Counted from the stretch's first letter, positions 17,037-26,880 are shown. The stretch: 64,000 nucleotides of DNA from Pedobacter helvus (GCF_005925325.1 NZ_SRMP01000001.1:992001-1056000); one strand, 5' to 3'. Notes: generated from the sequence alone by a model not told the origin. A program made the numbers and translations.

Positions 17037-17840
17037 TTAAATAGTTGCTGTGTTTTCTTCTTGCTCTTCTGTAAGCAATCCGTTTTTACGAACAATTTCT
17101 CTTGCTAAATTTAAATAGTTGATAGCACCTTTACTGTTGGCATCATGCATGATTACAGAAATACCATAGCTTGGAGCTTCACTTAAACGGGTGTTACGCT
17201 GAATAATAGTTTCGAACACTAAATCTTGGAAGTGTGTTCTCACCTCTTCTACCACTTGGTTTGATAAACGTAACCTTACGTCGTACATCGTTAACAAAAT
17301 ACCCTCGATTTCTAAAGCAGGGTTTAACCTGTTCTGTACAATTTTGATAGTATTTAACAACTTGCCCAAACCTTCTAATGCAAAATATTCGCATTGTACC
17401 GGAATGATCACAGAGTCTGCAGCAGTTAAAGAGTTGATGGTAATTAAACCTAAAGATGGCGAACAATCAATAATGATGAAATCGTATTGGTCTTTTACTT
17501 TCTCCAATACTGCTTTCATTTTGTATTCTCGATTTGCCAAATTGATCATCTCGATCTCGGCACCTACCAAATCAATGTGGGCAGGCAGCAAATCCAAATT
17601 CGGTGTGTCCGTTTTCACGATGGCATCCGTAGGTTCTACATCATTGATAATGCATTCGTAAATGCTATTTTTGATGTTCCTTGGATCGAAACCAATCCCC
17701 GAAGTAGAGTTGGCCTGAGGGTCTGCATCAACCAAAAGCGTCCTATATTCTAAAACGGCTAAGCTAGCTGCTAAATTAATAGATGAGGTGGTTTTACCAA
17801 CTCCTCCTTTTTGGTTTGCTAAAGCAATAATCTTACTCAT
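17037..17840 (-). CDS. parA: Chromosome partitioning ATPase ParA (Soj)
   Basis: Deviant Walker ATPase that moves ParB-bound origins. KGGVGKTTSSINLAA is the deviant Walker A, LLVDADPQANSTSG follows, then FIIIDCSPSLGLITINSLTAAD as Walker B. Length 267 aa is typical. It heads the operon. An AAGGAG Shine-Dalgarno sits just upstream of the ATG, unusual in this phylum, and a TAAATTTG -7 box is at 17862-17869. Confidence 0.96.
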   Translation of the reverse strand: MSKIIALANQKGGVGKTTSSINLAASLAVLEYRTLLVDADPQANSTSGIGFDPRNIKNSIYECIINDVEPTDAIVKTDTPNLDLLPAHIDLVGAEIEMINLANREYKMKAVLEKVKDQYDFIIIDCSPSLGLITINSLTAADSVIIPVQCEYFALEGLGKLLNTIKIVQNRLNPALEIEGILLTMYDVRLRLSNQVVEEVRTHFQDLVFETIIQRNTRLSEAPSYGISVIMHDANSKGAINYLNLAREIVRKNGLLTEEQEENTATI

Positions 17841-17869
17841 TTATTCTCCTTGAAAACGCCACAAATTTA
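17841..17869 (-). promoter_or_regulatory. parA -7 box and strong Shine-Dalgarno
   Basis: On the minus strand TAAATTTG (17862-17869) matches the TAnnTTTG -7 consensus perfectly. It is followed by CAAGGAGAATAA before the ATG. The -33 element is weak. A full AAGGAG is rare among genes in this window. Confidence 0.55.
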
Positions 17870-18017
17870 ATGGGCTTAATTTTAAACTAAAAATCTTTAA
17901 AAAATGCTATTTTTGCGATGTATAGGCATATTTTAACAATTAGCTAAGATACGAACTAAAACGTAATATTAGTATCCCCATTAGTCGTGTTTTACACATC
18001 TTATTAACAATTTTTGC

Positions 18018-18539
18018 ATGATCACTATTATAGCCGGAACCAACAGACCTAATAGCAATACGCTAAAAGTTGCTAAATATTATCAAAATCAGCTGGCGGA
18101 AAAGGGCTTACAAACTAAGCTATTTGATTTACAGGATTTACCGAGCAATTTTGTTGCAGATAACTTATATGGAAAAAAAACTGAAGCCTTCGACAAAATA
18201 CAAGAATTGATCACCAACACGAGCAAGTTTTTATTCATTATTCCAGAGTACAATGGCAGCTATCCGGGAGTTTTAAAAACCTTGATTGATGCCTGCGCTT
18301 TTCCTGAAAGTTTCTATGACAAGAAAGCTTGCTTAGTCGGTATTTCTTCTGGCAAATATGGCAATATCAGAGGAATAGAGCATTTTAATGGCGTTTGTGC
18401 TTACTTGCACTTACATGTGATGCCCTTAAGGCTACACATTCCAAATATCAAACAAGAGCTAAACGAAAATGGCGAATTTTTCATGCAAGATACTTTAAAG
18501 TTCACCAATCAACAGATGGATAAGTTTGTGGCTTATTAG
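18018..18539 (+). CDS. NAD(P)H-dependent FMN reductase
   Basis: A 173-aa flavodoxin-fold oxidoreductase. The FMN phosphate loop is IAGTNRPNSNTLKVA; PEYNGSYPGVLKTLIDAC contacts the flavin ring; and LVGISSGKYGNIRG is the second FMN loop. Members reduce FMN, quinones or azo compounds; the substrate here is unknown. It is a single gene, divergent from parA. The ATG follows TTTTTGC directly, suggesting a very short leader. Confidence 0.88.
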   Translation: MITIIAGTNRPNSNTLKVAKYYQNQLAEKGLQTKLFDLQDLPSNFVADNLYGKKTEAFDKIQELITNTSKFLFIIPEYNGSYPGVLKTLIDACAFPESFYDKKACLVGISSGKYGNIRGIEHFNGVCAYLHLHVMPLRLHIPNIKQELNENGEFFMQDTLKFTNQQMDKFVAY

Positions 18540-18643
18540 TCGGAAAGTTGATTATCAGAAAGCCGAAGTATAATTGATTAATTGTTTAATCGGTTAACTG
18601 ATAGTAACTGATCCCTGTTACCTGTCTCCTAGTCCCTGACCAC
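18540..18643. repeat. Low-complexity spacer with GTCAGGGATTAG-type units
   Basis: CCTAGTCCCTGACCACT (about 18627-18643) recurs as the reverse complement GTGGTCAGGGATTAGTAG at 31107-31124, and as CCTGACTACTAATCCCTAG at 19741-19759. A GGAAAGTTGA-type unit starts the spacer. It is a dispersed intergenic repeat with no gene. Confidence 0.5.
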
Positions 18644-19708
18644 TTATTGTGCTAAAGCATAAACCGCGAAAGAAGCCAACCAATGATCACCGCCGTAGTT
18701 GCCTTTAAAAATTAAGGGCAATGCGTTTGCCAAGAAATGATCTGCCGTAGTTTCAAAATGCTTTTTCAAAGGATGATTTTTCGGCAGTTGCGAAGAAACA
18801 CCTTTCATACACCAAGCTCTGGTAAAAGAAAGTCCAACGAGGTGAACTGTCTGATAGTCGTTTAAATCACTCACTACAGGCATATCGCTAATTCTTTTAA
18901 TACTTCTTTCTTCGTAAAAGCTATCTAGCCATTTCACAAAATCATCTTTTGCCAGAACCCTTCTCATCAAATCAGCAATCTCTAAGCTTGGAGAGAAAAA
19001 ATCAGCACCATCTGGCTCCATATAAGCTGGTGTTTTTTGATTGTCTAGATAAAAAGTTCTAGCCTTATCAATCAGTTGCACTTCAAAAGTTTTATCATGA
19101 TTTGCTCTAGCCCAATCCAGTGCAAAAACCAAAGCGAAAGCTGTATTTCCATGCACACCAGTACGGTTAGGATAGGTTTGTTTTGGCAAATAAGCTTTCC
19201 ACAACTCTAAAATCTGCTTGGTTAAAGGCTGCAAAGCGGCATGCCATTTTTTTGCTTGCGGATCATTCCACTCCAACAATTCCTGATCTAACTTTAACAA
19301 CCATGCCCAACCATAGGTACGTTCAAAAATCTTCGCCAGCTCATATTTTTTAAAGTAATCGGCCTCGGCCTGCATATTTTGGGCAGTGAACGTTCGGTTT
19401 AGCTTGGCAATAATCTCCTCCTTGTTTTTGATATCAGGAAAGGTTTTTAACAAATGAACCAACATCCAATGTCCATGCACAGAGCTGTGCCAGTCGAAAC
19501 AACCATAAAAACCTGGATGTAATTGAGATGGCGTTAGCTTCGCATCGGTTTCCGAATTAATGGTATGCGCTGTCTTGTTAGGATATTCTTTATCCATACA
19601 ATGTAGCGGAAGTTGGGATAATTTCTCAGCTATATCTTTGTCTAACTTTGGAGTTTGAGCAAAAGCCAAAGAAGAAATCATCAATAAGAGCAGTACTATT
19701 TTTTTCAT
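18644..19708 (-). CDS. DUF2891 family secreted protein
   Basis: About 354 aa with a signal peptide (KKIVLLLLMISSLAFAQ). LHPGFYGCFDWHSSVHGHWML is the family hallmark; later conserved pieces are YPNRTGVHGNTAFAL, EPDGADFFSPSLEIADLM and the C-terminal NYGGDHWLASFAVYAL. The all-helical, Trp/His-rich pattern resembles alpha/alpha-toroid glycoside hydrolase folds, but no activity is established. ATG 19708 is chosen over ATG 19714. It is probably independent of its neighbours. Confidence 0.88.
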   Translation of the reverse strand: MKKIVLLLLMISSLAFAQTPKLDKDIAEKLSQLPLHCMDKEYPNKTAHTINSETDAKLTPSQLHPGFYGCFDWHSSVHGHWMLVHLLKTFPDIKNKEEIIAKLNRTFTAQNMQAEADYFKKYELAKIFERTYGWAWLLKLDQELLEWNDPQAKKWHAALQPLTKQILELWKAYLPKQTYPNRTGVHGNTAFALVFALDWARANHDKTFEVQLIDKARTFYLDNQKTPAYMEPDGADFFSPSLEIADLMRRVLAKDDFVKWLDSFYEERSIKRISDMPVVSDLNDYQTVHLVGLSFTRAWCMKGVSSQLPKNHPLKKHFETTADHFLANALPLIFKGNYGGDHWLASFAVYALAQ

Positions 19709-19755
19709 GTTCATGAATTCGTTAATTGCTTAAACCGATACCTGACTACTAATCC

Positions 19756-20208
19756 CTAGACAGTAAACCTGATCCACTTATCGCCTTCAAAACCGAAGAT
19801 AAAATGCCCTGGATGTATCATCTCGGCAATATCTTCTACTAAAGCCACCGCTTCCTCAGGATTTGATAAGCGGTAATCGTCTGCCAAAAGACAAACCCTA
19901 CTAAATTTTACAGAAGGCCAATTCTCATCAAGCAATACTGGCACCTTGCGCATTAAATCATCTAAAAACTTCGTTTCCTCATGAAAGATTACATACACAG
20001 CATCCATAGGCTGGGTAGTAATTGATGCACCGCCAAGCGCTGCGATAGTAGAAAGTGCTAAATTTGGATAGCCTTCAGAATCTAAAAAACACACTGGAAC
20101 TTTATCAATGAACTTGATTTTATGTTCAACAATGGCTAAACGTTCAAATAGTTCCTCACGCAGTTCTGCATTGTTTTCGGTATTTATAAGCTCATTTAAA
20201 GAAGACAT
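19756..20208 (-). CDS. Small protein resembling the C-terminal lobe of cobalamin-binding (BtuF-type) receptors
   Basis: A 150-aa protein with no signal peptide. KVPVCFLD at about residue 37, the GGASIT turn and the end NPEEAVALVEDIAEMIHPGHF followed by GDKWIRF resemble the C-terminal half of BtuF/FecB-type binding proteins (the RPG-LVDGLELLAEILHP region). The N-terminal lobe and export signal are missing. It could be a cytosolic metal- or corrinoid-binding domain, a decayed gene or an unrelated family; the assignment is tentative. It is divergent from the peptide-type SBP gene, 48 bases away. Confidence 0.5.
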   Translation of the reverse strand: MSSLNELINTENNAELREELFERLAIVEHKIKFIDKVPVCFLDSEGYPNLALSTIAALGGASITTQPMDAVYVIFHEETKFLDDLMRKVPVLLDENWPSVKFSRVCLLADDYRLSNPEEAVALVEDIAEMIHPGHFIFGFEGDKWIRFTV

Positions 20209-20256
20209 CTGAATAATTTTATTAATTTGTACACAAAAATAGTATTTCCACTTTCG

Positions 20257-21894
20257 ATGCGTACCATTAAGCTCAATATATTTTGTTTTTGCTGTATCAT
20301 TATTATTCTTTTTTCTTGCAAAAGCAATCAGAATAGCGATAAAAAAGTATTCAATATCAATTTAGATCAGAACCTTACGTCACTAGATCCGGCTTTTGCT
20401 CGTAACCAAAATGCCATTTGGATGATCAACCAAATCTTCAATGGCTTAGTACAAGTAGATAAAAACTTGAACACCGTTCCGTGTATCGCAAAATCTTGGC
20501 AGGTTTCTGCAGATGGTCTTAGCTATACCTTCAATTTACGCAACGATGTTTTCTTCCAAGATGATACGCTATTTAAAAATGGAAAAGGGAGAAAAGTGGT
20601 TGCACAAGATTTTGCTTATAGTTTTTATCGCTTAATAGATCCAAAAGTAGCTTCTTCTGGCGGTTGGATTTTTAGCGACAAGGTAAAAGATGCCAGCAGC
20701 TTTATAGCTTTAAACGATAGCACTTTCCAAATTAAACTGGTAAAACCCTTCCCTGCTTTCATTAATTTACTTACGGCACAATATTGCTCGGTAGTTCCGA
20801 AAGAAGTGGTTGAGCATTACGGTAAAGATTTTAGGAACCATCCAGTAGGTACTGGCCCCTTTAAATTCAAATATTGGAAAGAAGATGAAGTTTTGGTCTT
20901 GTTAAAGAACGAGAATTATTTCGAGAAAGATAGCACCGGCAAACAAATGCCCTTCTTAGATGCGGTGAAAGCCACTTTCATTAACGATAAACAAAGTGCT
21001 TTTATGAACTTTCTTAAAAAGGATCTTGATTTCTTTTACAGCGTTGATGGCAGTTATAGAGACGATATATTAACAAAAAGCGGTCAGATGACGAGCAAAT
21101 ACAAAGGCGAGTTTCAGTTGATTAAAGGCCCGTATCTGTGTACAGAGTATGTAGGCATTTTAGTAGATCCTGATAAGGATATCGTTAAAAACTCTCCCTT
21201 ACGTTTTAAGAAAGTTAGGCAGGCCATCAACTATGCCATCGATAGAAAAAAACTGATTAAATACCTACGCAATAGCATTGGTAAGCCGGCAACTTCAGGT
21301 TTTATCCCCAAAGGGATGCCTGGTTTCGACAGCACAAGGGTTAAAGGTTACGACTACAATCCCGTATTGGCGGCTAAATTACTTGCCGAGGCTGGTTTTC
21401 CGAATGGCAAAGGAATGCCCGAAATAAAATTAAGTACTTCCACTACTTATAGAGATTTGATTGAATTTATACAAGGTGAACTGGGAAATCTAGGCATCAA
21501 GGTGAAAGTAGATGTTAGTCCAAGCGCTAGTTTAAGAGACCTGATGTCTAAAAATGAAGTTGTTTTTTTCAGAGGTTCTTGGATTGCAGATTATCCTGAC
21601 GGTGAAAATTACTTATCAGTGTTCTACTCAAAAAACAAAGTCCCATTTGGCCCTAACTACACAGGTTATTTCAATAAAGCATTCGACAAATTGTTTGAGC
21701 AGAGTTATTATGAGAACGATCCTCAGAAACGTTTTGAGCTTTATCATAAAATGGATAACATGGTACTGGAACATGCTTCTGTAGTCCCAATTTTATACGA
21801 CCAGTCGGTAGTGATGTTACAGAACAACATTAGTGGCTACAACATCAACCCATTGAGCTTAATGATTTTGAAGGAAGTGAAAAAGGTAAACTAG
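20257..21894 (+). CDS. Peptide/nickel-type ABC substrate-binding lipoprotein (SBP_bac_5)
   Basis: About 545 aa. The longer frame begins at a TTG (20227); ATG 20257 gives a hydrophobic segment ending in the lipobox IILFSC. Family 5 features follow: NLTSLDPAFARNQNAIWMINQIFNGLVQ, AKSWQVSADGLSYTFNLR, HPVGTGPFKF, and the late AGFPNGKGMPEIKL and GSWIADYPDGENYL motifs. It binds oligopeptides or similar ligands in the periplasm as a lipoprotein. No permease genes are adjacent. Length is normal. Confidence 0.9.
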   Translation: MRTIKLNIFCFCCIIIILFSCKSNQNSDKKVFNINLDQNLTSLDPAFARNQNAIWMINQIFNGLVQVDKNLNTVPCIAKSWQVSADGLSYTFNLRNDVFFQDDTLFKNGKGRKVVAQDFAYSFYRLIDPKVASSGGWIFSDKVKDASSFIALNDSTFQIKLVKPFPAFINLLTAQYCSVVPKEVVEHYGKDFRNHPVGTGPFKFKYWKEDEVLVLLKNENYFEKDSTGKQMPFLDAVKATFINDKQSAFMNFLKKDLDFFYSVDGSYRDDILTKSGQMTSKYKGEFQLIKGPYLCTEYVGILVDPDKDIVKNSPLRFKKVRQAINYAIDRKKLIKYLRNSIGKPATSGFIPKGMPGFDSTRVKGYDYNPVLAAKLLAEAGFPNGKGMPEIKLSTSTTYRDLIEFIQGELGNLGIKVKVDVSPSASLRDLMSKNEVVFFRGSWIADYPDGENYLSVFYSKNKVPFGPNYTGYFNKAFDKLFEQSYYENDPQKRFELYHKMDNMVLEHASVVPILYDQSVVMLQNNISGYNINPLSLMILKEVKKVN

Positions 21895-22044
21895 TTTACA
21901 GTCTTCAATTGTAAGTTTTCAGGGATTAAGCGACAAACGTACCTTTTCGCCATCTCTACGATAGAAGAAATTACTGTTTTACAATGGTTTGAGCTTCTCA
22001 TCGTCTTTCTCATCGAAAGGATGGCTTAAGATCCAAAACTTAGA

Positions 22045-22266
22045 TTAAATACCGATTTCTTCCCGATACTCCTGCTGTAGCTCCATTAAGCATTTGGCGC
22101 ACAAGCAACCGTCATACAATTCACTAACGTACTGCACTTCGTTAATGCTTAACTGAACCACACTGCACTGGCATTTAGTATAAGCATTTGCCTTACACTC
22201 AATAGCAGTACCGCATCGCTCGCAGGCAATAATTTCGTGTTTGCTATGGATGAATGATTTGTTCAT
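22045..22266 (-). CDS. Cysteine-rich CWC-like small protein
   Basis: A 73-aa protein with seven Cys. CERCGTAIECKANAYTKCQC matches the Cys_rich_CWC pattern (CxxCG, then FxCxA, then CxC), with CQC instead of CWC, and a second CLCAKCL follows. Probably a small zinc-binding protein; function unknown. It lies downstream of the nrd terminator on the same strand. Confidence 0.7.
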   Translation of the reverse strand: MNKSFIHSKHEIIACERCGTAIECKANAYTKCQCSVVQLSINEVQYVSELYDGCLCAKCLMELQQEYREEIGI

Positions 22267-22362
22267 TAGTTCATTGTGTTCATTAGTTCATCTCGAATCG
22301 GCAATTAAAAACTAATCAACCGATGGCCAATGAACTAGTGAACTAAAAGCAAAAGTACGGAC

Positions 22363-22399
22363 AAAAAATAAGGTTCTGGACATAAAGTTCAGAACCTTA
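22363..22399 (-). terminator. Rho-independent terminator of nrdBA
   Basis: On the minus strand TAAGGTTCTG (from 22399) pairs with CAGAACCTTA around an 11-base loop, followed by TTTTTTG. It lies 90 bases past the nrdA stop. Confidence 0.85.
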
Positions 22400-22410
22400 A
22401 ATAATATTGC

Positions 22411-22489
22411 TTTAAGATTGCTTCGTACCTCACAATGACGACAAGGCGAGCATCTTTCCGACTTTCGGACTAATTAACTTTCGGACTAA
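22411..22489. repeat. Dispersed repeats: ATTGCTTCGT..CACAATGACG and ACTTTCGGAC
   Basis: GATTGCTTCGTACCTCACAATGACG (in two parts, 22416-22440) resembles a widespread Bacteroidota intergenic repeat. Directly after it come two copies of ACTTTCGGACTAA (from about 22459 and 22474), running up to the nrdA stop. Confidence 0.55.
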
Positions 22490-24874
22490 CTATCCAGAAC
22501 AGCTAATGCAACCCTCTTCCATTGAACAAACTGGTCCGTCTACAATTTCTTCTGCAACTTGTGATTGCGACATTTCAGCAGGAATTACAGCTTCAATTGC
22601 TTTACCGCCTTGGTTTTCAACTGTGAATTTAACCGCTTGCGAAGCTGCTTGTGTACGTAGGTAATACATACCTGTTTTCAAACCTTTTTTCCAAGCGTAG
22701 AAGTGCATTGAAGTTAGTTTTGAAGTATTTGGTGCATTGATAAACAAGTTCAACGATTGAGATTGGCAAATGTATGCACCTCTATCGGCCGACATATCAA
22801 TGATGTTCTTCATTTTGATCTCCCAAACTGTTTTGTATAGTTCTTTGATATAATCAGGAATTTCTGCGATGTCTTGGATCGATCCGTTAGCTAAGATAAT
22901 TCTATCTTTCATTTGTGGAGACCACAAACCTAAAGCAACTAAGTCTTTTAACAGATGTTTGTTTACCACAATGAACTCACCACTCAATACACGACGAGTA
23001 TAGATATTCGAAGTATACGGTTCGAAACATTCGTTGTTACCCAAAATTTGAGAAGTTGAAGCCGTAGGCATTGGTGCCACTAACAATGAATTGTACACAC
23101 CTTTTTTCACCACACGCTTTCTCAAGCTTTCCCAATCCCAACGGTTGCTATCTGGAGTTACATTCCATAAATCGAACTGGAATTTACCTTGAGAAAGTGG
23201 AGATCCCTTGAAAGTTTTGTAAGCACCATGTTTCTCTGCTAAATCAGCCGAAGCAGTCATTGCAGCAAAATAGATGGTTTCGAAAATCTCTTTGTTCAAC
23301 TGCTTAGCTGCATCACTTTCGAATGGATAACGCATCAAGATAAATGCATCAGCCAAACCTTGTACACCTAAACCAATTGGACGGTGGCGCAAGTTCGAGT
23401 TTTCAGCTTCTTTTACCGGATAGTAGTTATGGTCGATGATTTTATTCAAGTTTAACGCAGCTTGATAAGTCACATCGTATAATTTTTGGTGATCAAACTC
23501 ACCGTTGATTACGAAACGAGGTAATGCCAACGAAGCTAAGTTACAAACCGCAACTTCGTCTTTAGAAGTATACTCGATAATCTCAGTACATAAGTTCGAT
23601 GACTTAATGGTACCTAGGTTTTGTTGGTTTGATTTAGCGTTAGCCGCATCTTTGTACAACAGATAAGGAGTACCTGTTTCAATTTGTGAATCTAAGATTG
23701 CAAACCAAAGCTCTTGCGCTTTTACTACTTTACGAGCTCTACCTTCTTGCTCATATTTCACATAAAGCTTGTTAAATTCTTCGCTGTGGCAATCTGCTAA
23801 ACCTGGTGCTTCGTCTGGAGAGAATAAGCTCCAATCACCATTTTCTTCCACACGTTGCATGAACAAATCGTTGATCCAAAGTGCGTAGAACAAATCACGG
23901 GCACGCATTTCTTCTTTACCGTGGTTTTTGCGCAGGTCTAAGAATTCGAAAACATCAGCATGCCAAGGCTCTAAATAAATTGCGAAAGCACCTTTACGCT
24001 TACCACCACCTTGATCCACGTAACGAGCTGTATCATTGAATACACGTAACATCGGCACAATACCGTTACTTGTACCGTTAGTACCGCCAATGTAAGCTCC
24101 CGTAGCACGGATGTTATGGATACTTAAACCAATACCACCAGCACTTTGAGAAATCTTGGCAGTTTGCTTTAGGGTATCGTAAATACCTTCAATGCTGTCA
24201 TCTTGCATCGTTAACAAGAAACACGACGACATTTGAGGCTTAGGTGTAGCTGCATTGAATAAGGTTGGTGTAGCATGTGTAAACCAACGCTCGCTCATTA
24301 AGTTGTAAGTTGCAATTGCACTTTCGATATCTTCTTTATGGATACCAACAGCAACACGCATAAATAAGTGCTGAGGACGCTCAACAATTACACCGTTAAC
24401 TTTCAATAAGTACGATTTTTCTAATGTTTTGAAACCGAAGTAATCAAAGCCAAAATCTCTATCATAAATAATGGTACTGTCTAAAATATCAGCATTATCT
24501 TGAATTACTTTCCAAATATCATCAGCAATTAACGCAGAATCTTTTCCAGTTTTTGGATCGATGTAGTTATACAACAACTCCATAGTTTTAGAAAAAGATT
24601 TCAAAGTATTTTTGTGCAAGTTAGACACGGCAATACGTGAAGCTAACAAAGCATAATCTGGATGTTTTGTAGTTAACGAAGCTGCTGTTTCTGCTGCCAA
24701 ATTATCTAATTCTGATGTAGTTACACCATCATACAATCCTTCGATTACTTTTCTAGCAACATCAATAGGATCTACTAATTCAGCATTAAAACCATAGCAC
24801 AGCTTCTCAATACGAGCTGTAATCTTGTCAAATTTTACCGGTTCTTTACGGCCATCTCTTTTTATTACAAACAT
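22490..24874 (-). CDS. nrdA: Ribonucleoside-diphosphate reductase alpha subunit, class Ia
   Basis: Catalytic subunit (794 aa) converting NDPs to dNDPs with the NrdB radical. The N-terminal ATP-cone ([20 protein letters not shown]) predicts dATP overall regulation. Active-site segments [25 protein letters not shown] and [16 protein letters not shown] are present, and PTASTSQI is intact. The C-terminus ends in the redox pair motif GCISCSG, served by thioredoxin or glutaredoxin. It is downstream of nrdB, separated by a 146-base AT-rich spacer. Confidence 0.96.
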   Translation of the reverse strand: MFVIKRDGRKEPVKFDKITARIEKLCYGFNAELVDPIDVARKVIEGLYDGVTTSELDNLAAETAASLTTKHPDYALLASRIAVSNLHKNTLKSFSKTMELLYNYIDPKTGKDSALIADDIWKVIQDNADILDSTIIYDRDFGFDYFGFKTLEKSYLLKVNGVIVERPQHLFMRVAVGIHKEDIESAIATYNLMSERWFTHATPTLFNAATPKPQMSSCFLLTMQDDSIEGIYDTLKQTAKISQSAGGIGLSIHNIRATGAYIGGTNGTSNGIVPMLRVFNDTARYVDQGGGKRKGAFAIYLEPWHADVFEFLDLRKNHGKEEMRARDLFYALWINDLFMQRVEENGDWSLFSPDEAPGLADCHSEEFNKLYVKYEQEGRARKVVKAQELWFAILDSQIETGTPYLLYKDAANAKSNQQNLGTIKSSNLCTEIIEYTSKDEVAVCNLASLALPRFVINGEFDHQKLYDVTYQAALNLNKIIDHNYYPVKEAENSNLRHRPIGLGVQGLADAFILMRYPFESDAAKQLNKEIFETIYFAAMTASADLAEKHGAYKTFKGSPLSQGKFQFDLWNVTPDSNRWDWESLRKRVVKKGVYNSLLVAPMPTASTSQILGNNECFEPYTSNIYTRRVLSGEFIVVNKHLLKDLVALGLWSPQMKDRIILANGSIQDIAEIPDYIKELYKTVWEIKMKNIIDMSADRGAYICQSQSLNLFINAPNTSKLTSMHFYAWKKGLKTGMYYLRTQAASQAVKFTVENQGGKAIEAVIPAEMSQSQVAEEIVDGPVCSMEEGCISCSG

Positions 24875-25020
24875 CCTTTACAAAATTTTATGGTGCATAT
24901 TTTCACAGCGGCACCTGGTTTCAAATTATTTCAATTTTAAATGAGTAAATTTTGAATGATTGAGTATTAGCAACTTGTCTTGCTCATTTCTCACTTAATC
25001 ATTTACTCAATTAATCATTC
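24875..25020. repeat. AT-rich nrdB-nrdA spacer with TGATTGAGT-type repeats
   Basis: AATGATTGAGT (about 24954-24964) is mirrored by ACTCAATTAATCATT (25006-25020), and related ACTTAATCATTTACTC and AATGAGTAAA units lie in between. It is low-complexity dispersed sequence. No promoter or terminator is evident, so nrdA is probably co-transcribed with nrdB. Confidence 0.45.
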
Positions 25021-25992
25021 TTAAAAATCTTCGTCTAGTGAAAAAGCTTGCGCTTTATCTTCAGAAGAAGTTAACACGCCACTTTTTTGGTAATCGCCCA
25101 CACGTTTTTCGAAGAAATTGGTTTTGCCCTGTAGCGAAATCATTTCCATAAAATCGAATGGATTGGTAGCGTTATAAACTTTTGAGTAACCAAGTTCGCC
25201 CAACCATCTGTCGGCAACAAACTCGATATATTGCTTCATCAAATCTGCGTTCATACCAATTAATTTCACTGGTAAGGCATCAGTAATGAAATCTTTCTCA
25301 ATTTCCACTGCATCTTTGATGATTTTGTGCACCTGCTCTTCGCTCAACTTGTTTTGTAACATGCTGTATAGCAAACAAGCAAATTCGCAGTGCGAACCTT
25401 CGTCTCTTGAGATCAACTCGTTACTGAAAGTTAACCCTGGCATTAAACCGCGTTTCTTTAGCCAGAAAATAGAGCAGAAACTACCACTAAAGAAAATACC
25501 TTCAACCGCAGCAAAAGCTACTAAACGCTCCGCAAAAGTTCCGTTATCAATCCAACGCAATGCCCACTCTGCTTTTTTCTTTACCGCAGGTACAGTTTCA
25601 ATGGCATGGAATAATCTATCTTTTTCTTCAGGGTCTTTAACGTAAGTATCTATTAATAAAGCATAAGTTTCCGAATGGATATTTTCCATCATGATCTGGA
25701 AACCGTAGTAGCAACGTGCTTCAGGAATTTGAACTTCGCTCATGAAGTTTACTGCTAAGTTTTCGTTCACGATACCATCACTTGCCGCAAAGAAAGCAAG
25801 GATATGAGAGATGAAGTGACGTTCGCCACTGTTCAAATTCTCCCAGTGTTTGATATCATCAGACAAGTCAATTTCTTCTGCAGTCCAAAAGCTTGCTTCA
25901 GCTTTTTTATACATTTCCCAAATTGCAGGAAACTTAATAGGCAAAAGCACAAATCGATCTTTATTTTCCCTTAGTAATAATTCATCTTCCAT
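25021..25992 (-). CDS. nrdB: Ribonucleoside-diphosphate reductase beta subunit
   Basis: Diiron-tyrosyl radical subunit (323 aa). Ferritin-like ligand motifs are visible: [54 protein letters not shown] (the EnxH ligand pair), [10 protein letters not shown] and the second [11 protein letters not shown] pair. The C-terminal tail FSLDEDF is the NrdA-docking peptide. First gene of the nrdBA operon. A -7 box on the minus strand at 26187-26194 may be its promoter. Confidence 0.95.
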   Translation of the reverse strand: MEDELLLRENKDRFVLLPIKFPAIWEMYKKAEASFWTAEEIDLSDDIKHWENLNSGERHFISHILAFFAASDGIVNENLAVNFMSEVQIPEARCYYGFQIMMENIHSETYALLIDTYVKDPEEKDRLFHAIETVPAVKKKAEWALRWIDNGTFAERLVAFAAVEGIFFSGSFCSIFWLKKRGLMPGLTFSNELISRDEGSHCEFACLLYSMLQNKLSEEQVHKIIKDAVEIEKDFITDALPVKLIGMNADLMKQYIEFVADRWLGELGYSKVYNATNPFDFMEMISLQGKTNFFEKRVGDYQKSGVLTSSEDKAQAFSLDEDF

Positions 25993-26369
25993 AATCTCTT
26001 TTTTAGATTCTTAAATACGGTTACAGCAAACACATTATCAGTTCTTCTTTTTTGGATTTAACAGCCCAAGAAACCTTACTTAGTTTATAATTTAAAGAAG
26101 TTGAAAAAACTATCTCTTTTTAACAAACTAAATAGCAATTAGTTAAACAATAATTTGGGTGCTTTCTATTAAAGAACTTCGTATAACAAATATAAAAGTT
26201 AGGGCTTTTTTTATGTTACAAAGTTGTTAACATGCCTGTGTTTTTATGGGGATTCCCAATCAGATTTTTGTCAGAAACACGGAGAAAAAAAGCTAATTAT
26301 TTCTTTTTAAGCACTTAGGGAATCAAAGTGAGTGTTAATAATTTTAAAAAGACTCTAAATCACAGGGTT
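25993..26369. other. Non-coding region upstream of nrdB
   Basis: No ORF. On the minus strand TATATTTG (26187-26194) is a perfect -7 box with TTTG (26219-26222) 24 bases further up; an overlapping TAACTTTT at N17 is an alternative. Further upstream, CAGATTTTTGTCA (26261-26273) is shared exactly with the region before dnaK. No clear NrdR box (ACACwATATATwGTGT type) was seen. Confidence 0.5.
26187..26222 (-). promoter_or_regulatory. Candidate nrdB promoter
   Basis: TTTG, 24 bases, TATATTTG on the minus strand. The -7 box is perfect; the spacing is slightly longer than the usual 17-23. It implies a leader of about 190 bases. Confidence 0.4.
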
Positions 26370-26741
26370 TTATTTCAACACGTAAGAGATTTCTACCTTG
26401 GCATATCCTAAGCGATAAATACCTATCGCTTTTGCCGCAGCTTTAGAAATATCCAATGAAAATTTCTTACTAAAAGGACCTCTGTCATTTACTCTCACAT
26501 CAACCGTTTTGCCTGTATGAAGATTTTTAACTGTTATGATAGTACCAAAAGGAAGCGTACGATGGGCAGCAGTAAACTTGGCCGCCCGGTAGCGTTCGCC
26601 ACTGGTAGTTTTTCTGCCTTCGAATTTTTTAGCGTAATAAGTAGTATAGATAATTTTCTTAGTGGTATCTGTGGCTTTAGCTACCACATCTTGCGATTTG
26701 GCGCCGAATGCAACTAAGCATAGGAACAACAACAATCTCAT
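26370..26741 (-). CDS. RlpA-like septal/lytic transglycosylase-family protein
   Basis: About 123 aa. ATG 26741 gives a signal peptide (RLLLFLCLVAFGAKSQ); the longer frame begins at a GTG. The double-psi beta-barrel follows: YYAKKFEGRKTTSGERYR, LPFGTIITVKNLHTGKTV, VRVNDRGPF with the catalytic Asp, and LDISKAAAKAIG. It is a short RlpA without a SPOR domain, so a general peptidoglycan role rather than septal targeting is likely. Confidence 0.88.
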   Translation of the reverse strand: MRLLLFLCLVAFGAKSQDVVAKATDTTKKIIYTTYYAKKFEGRKTTSGERYRAAKFTAAHRTLPFGTIITVKNLHTGKTVDVRVNDRGPFSKKFSLDISKAAAKAIGIYRLGYAKVEISYVLK

Positions 26742-26846
26742 TGGTTTACGATATCTTATAAAATATTCCACTCGAATTGCTTTTTCTATTGATAGATGGA
26801 TAACAAATATAAGGAAAGCCTAATTATTTAAAACACAGGCCCTCTA

Positions 26847-26880
26847 TAAAAAAAAAGCCCCGAGATATCTCTCGGGGCTT
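26847..26880 (-). terminator. Rho-independent terminator of rpsF-rpsR-rplI
   Basis: AAGCCCCGAGA (26855-26865) pairs perfectly with TCTCGGGGCTT (26870-26880) around a four-base loop, with a run of A on the plus strand giving a U-tract on the minus transcript. Confidence 0.92.

Noticed and set aside
15464..18017. parS site or replication origin near parAB
   Set aside because: No TGTTTCACGTGAAACA-like palindrome and no DnaA-box cluster were seen; in this phylum parAB need not lie at the origin.
18171..18179. Run of about eight A in the FMN reductase gene as a slippage site
   Set aside because: The run is shorter and lies mid-domain, so a shifted product would be a broken flavodoxin fold; no precedent supports a function.
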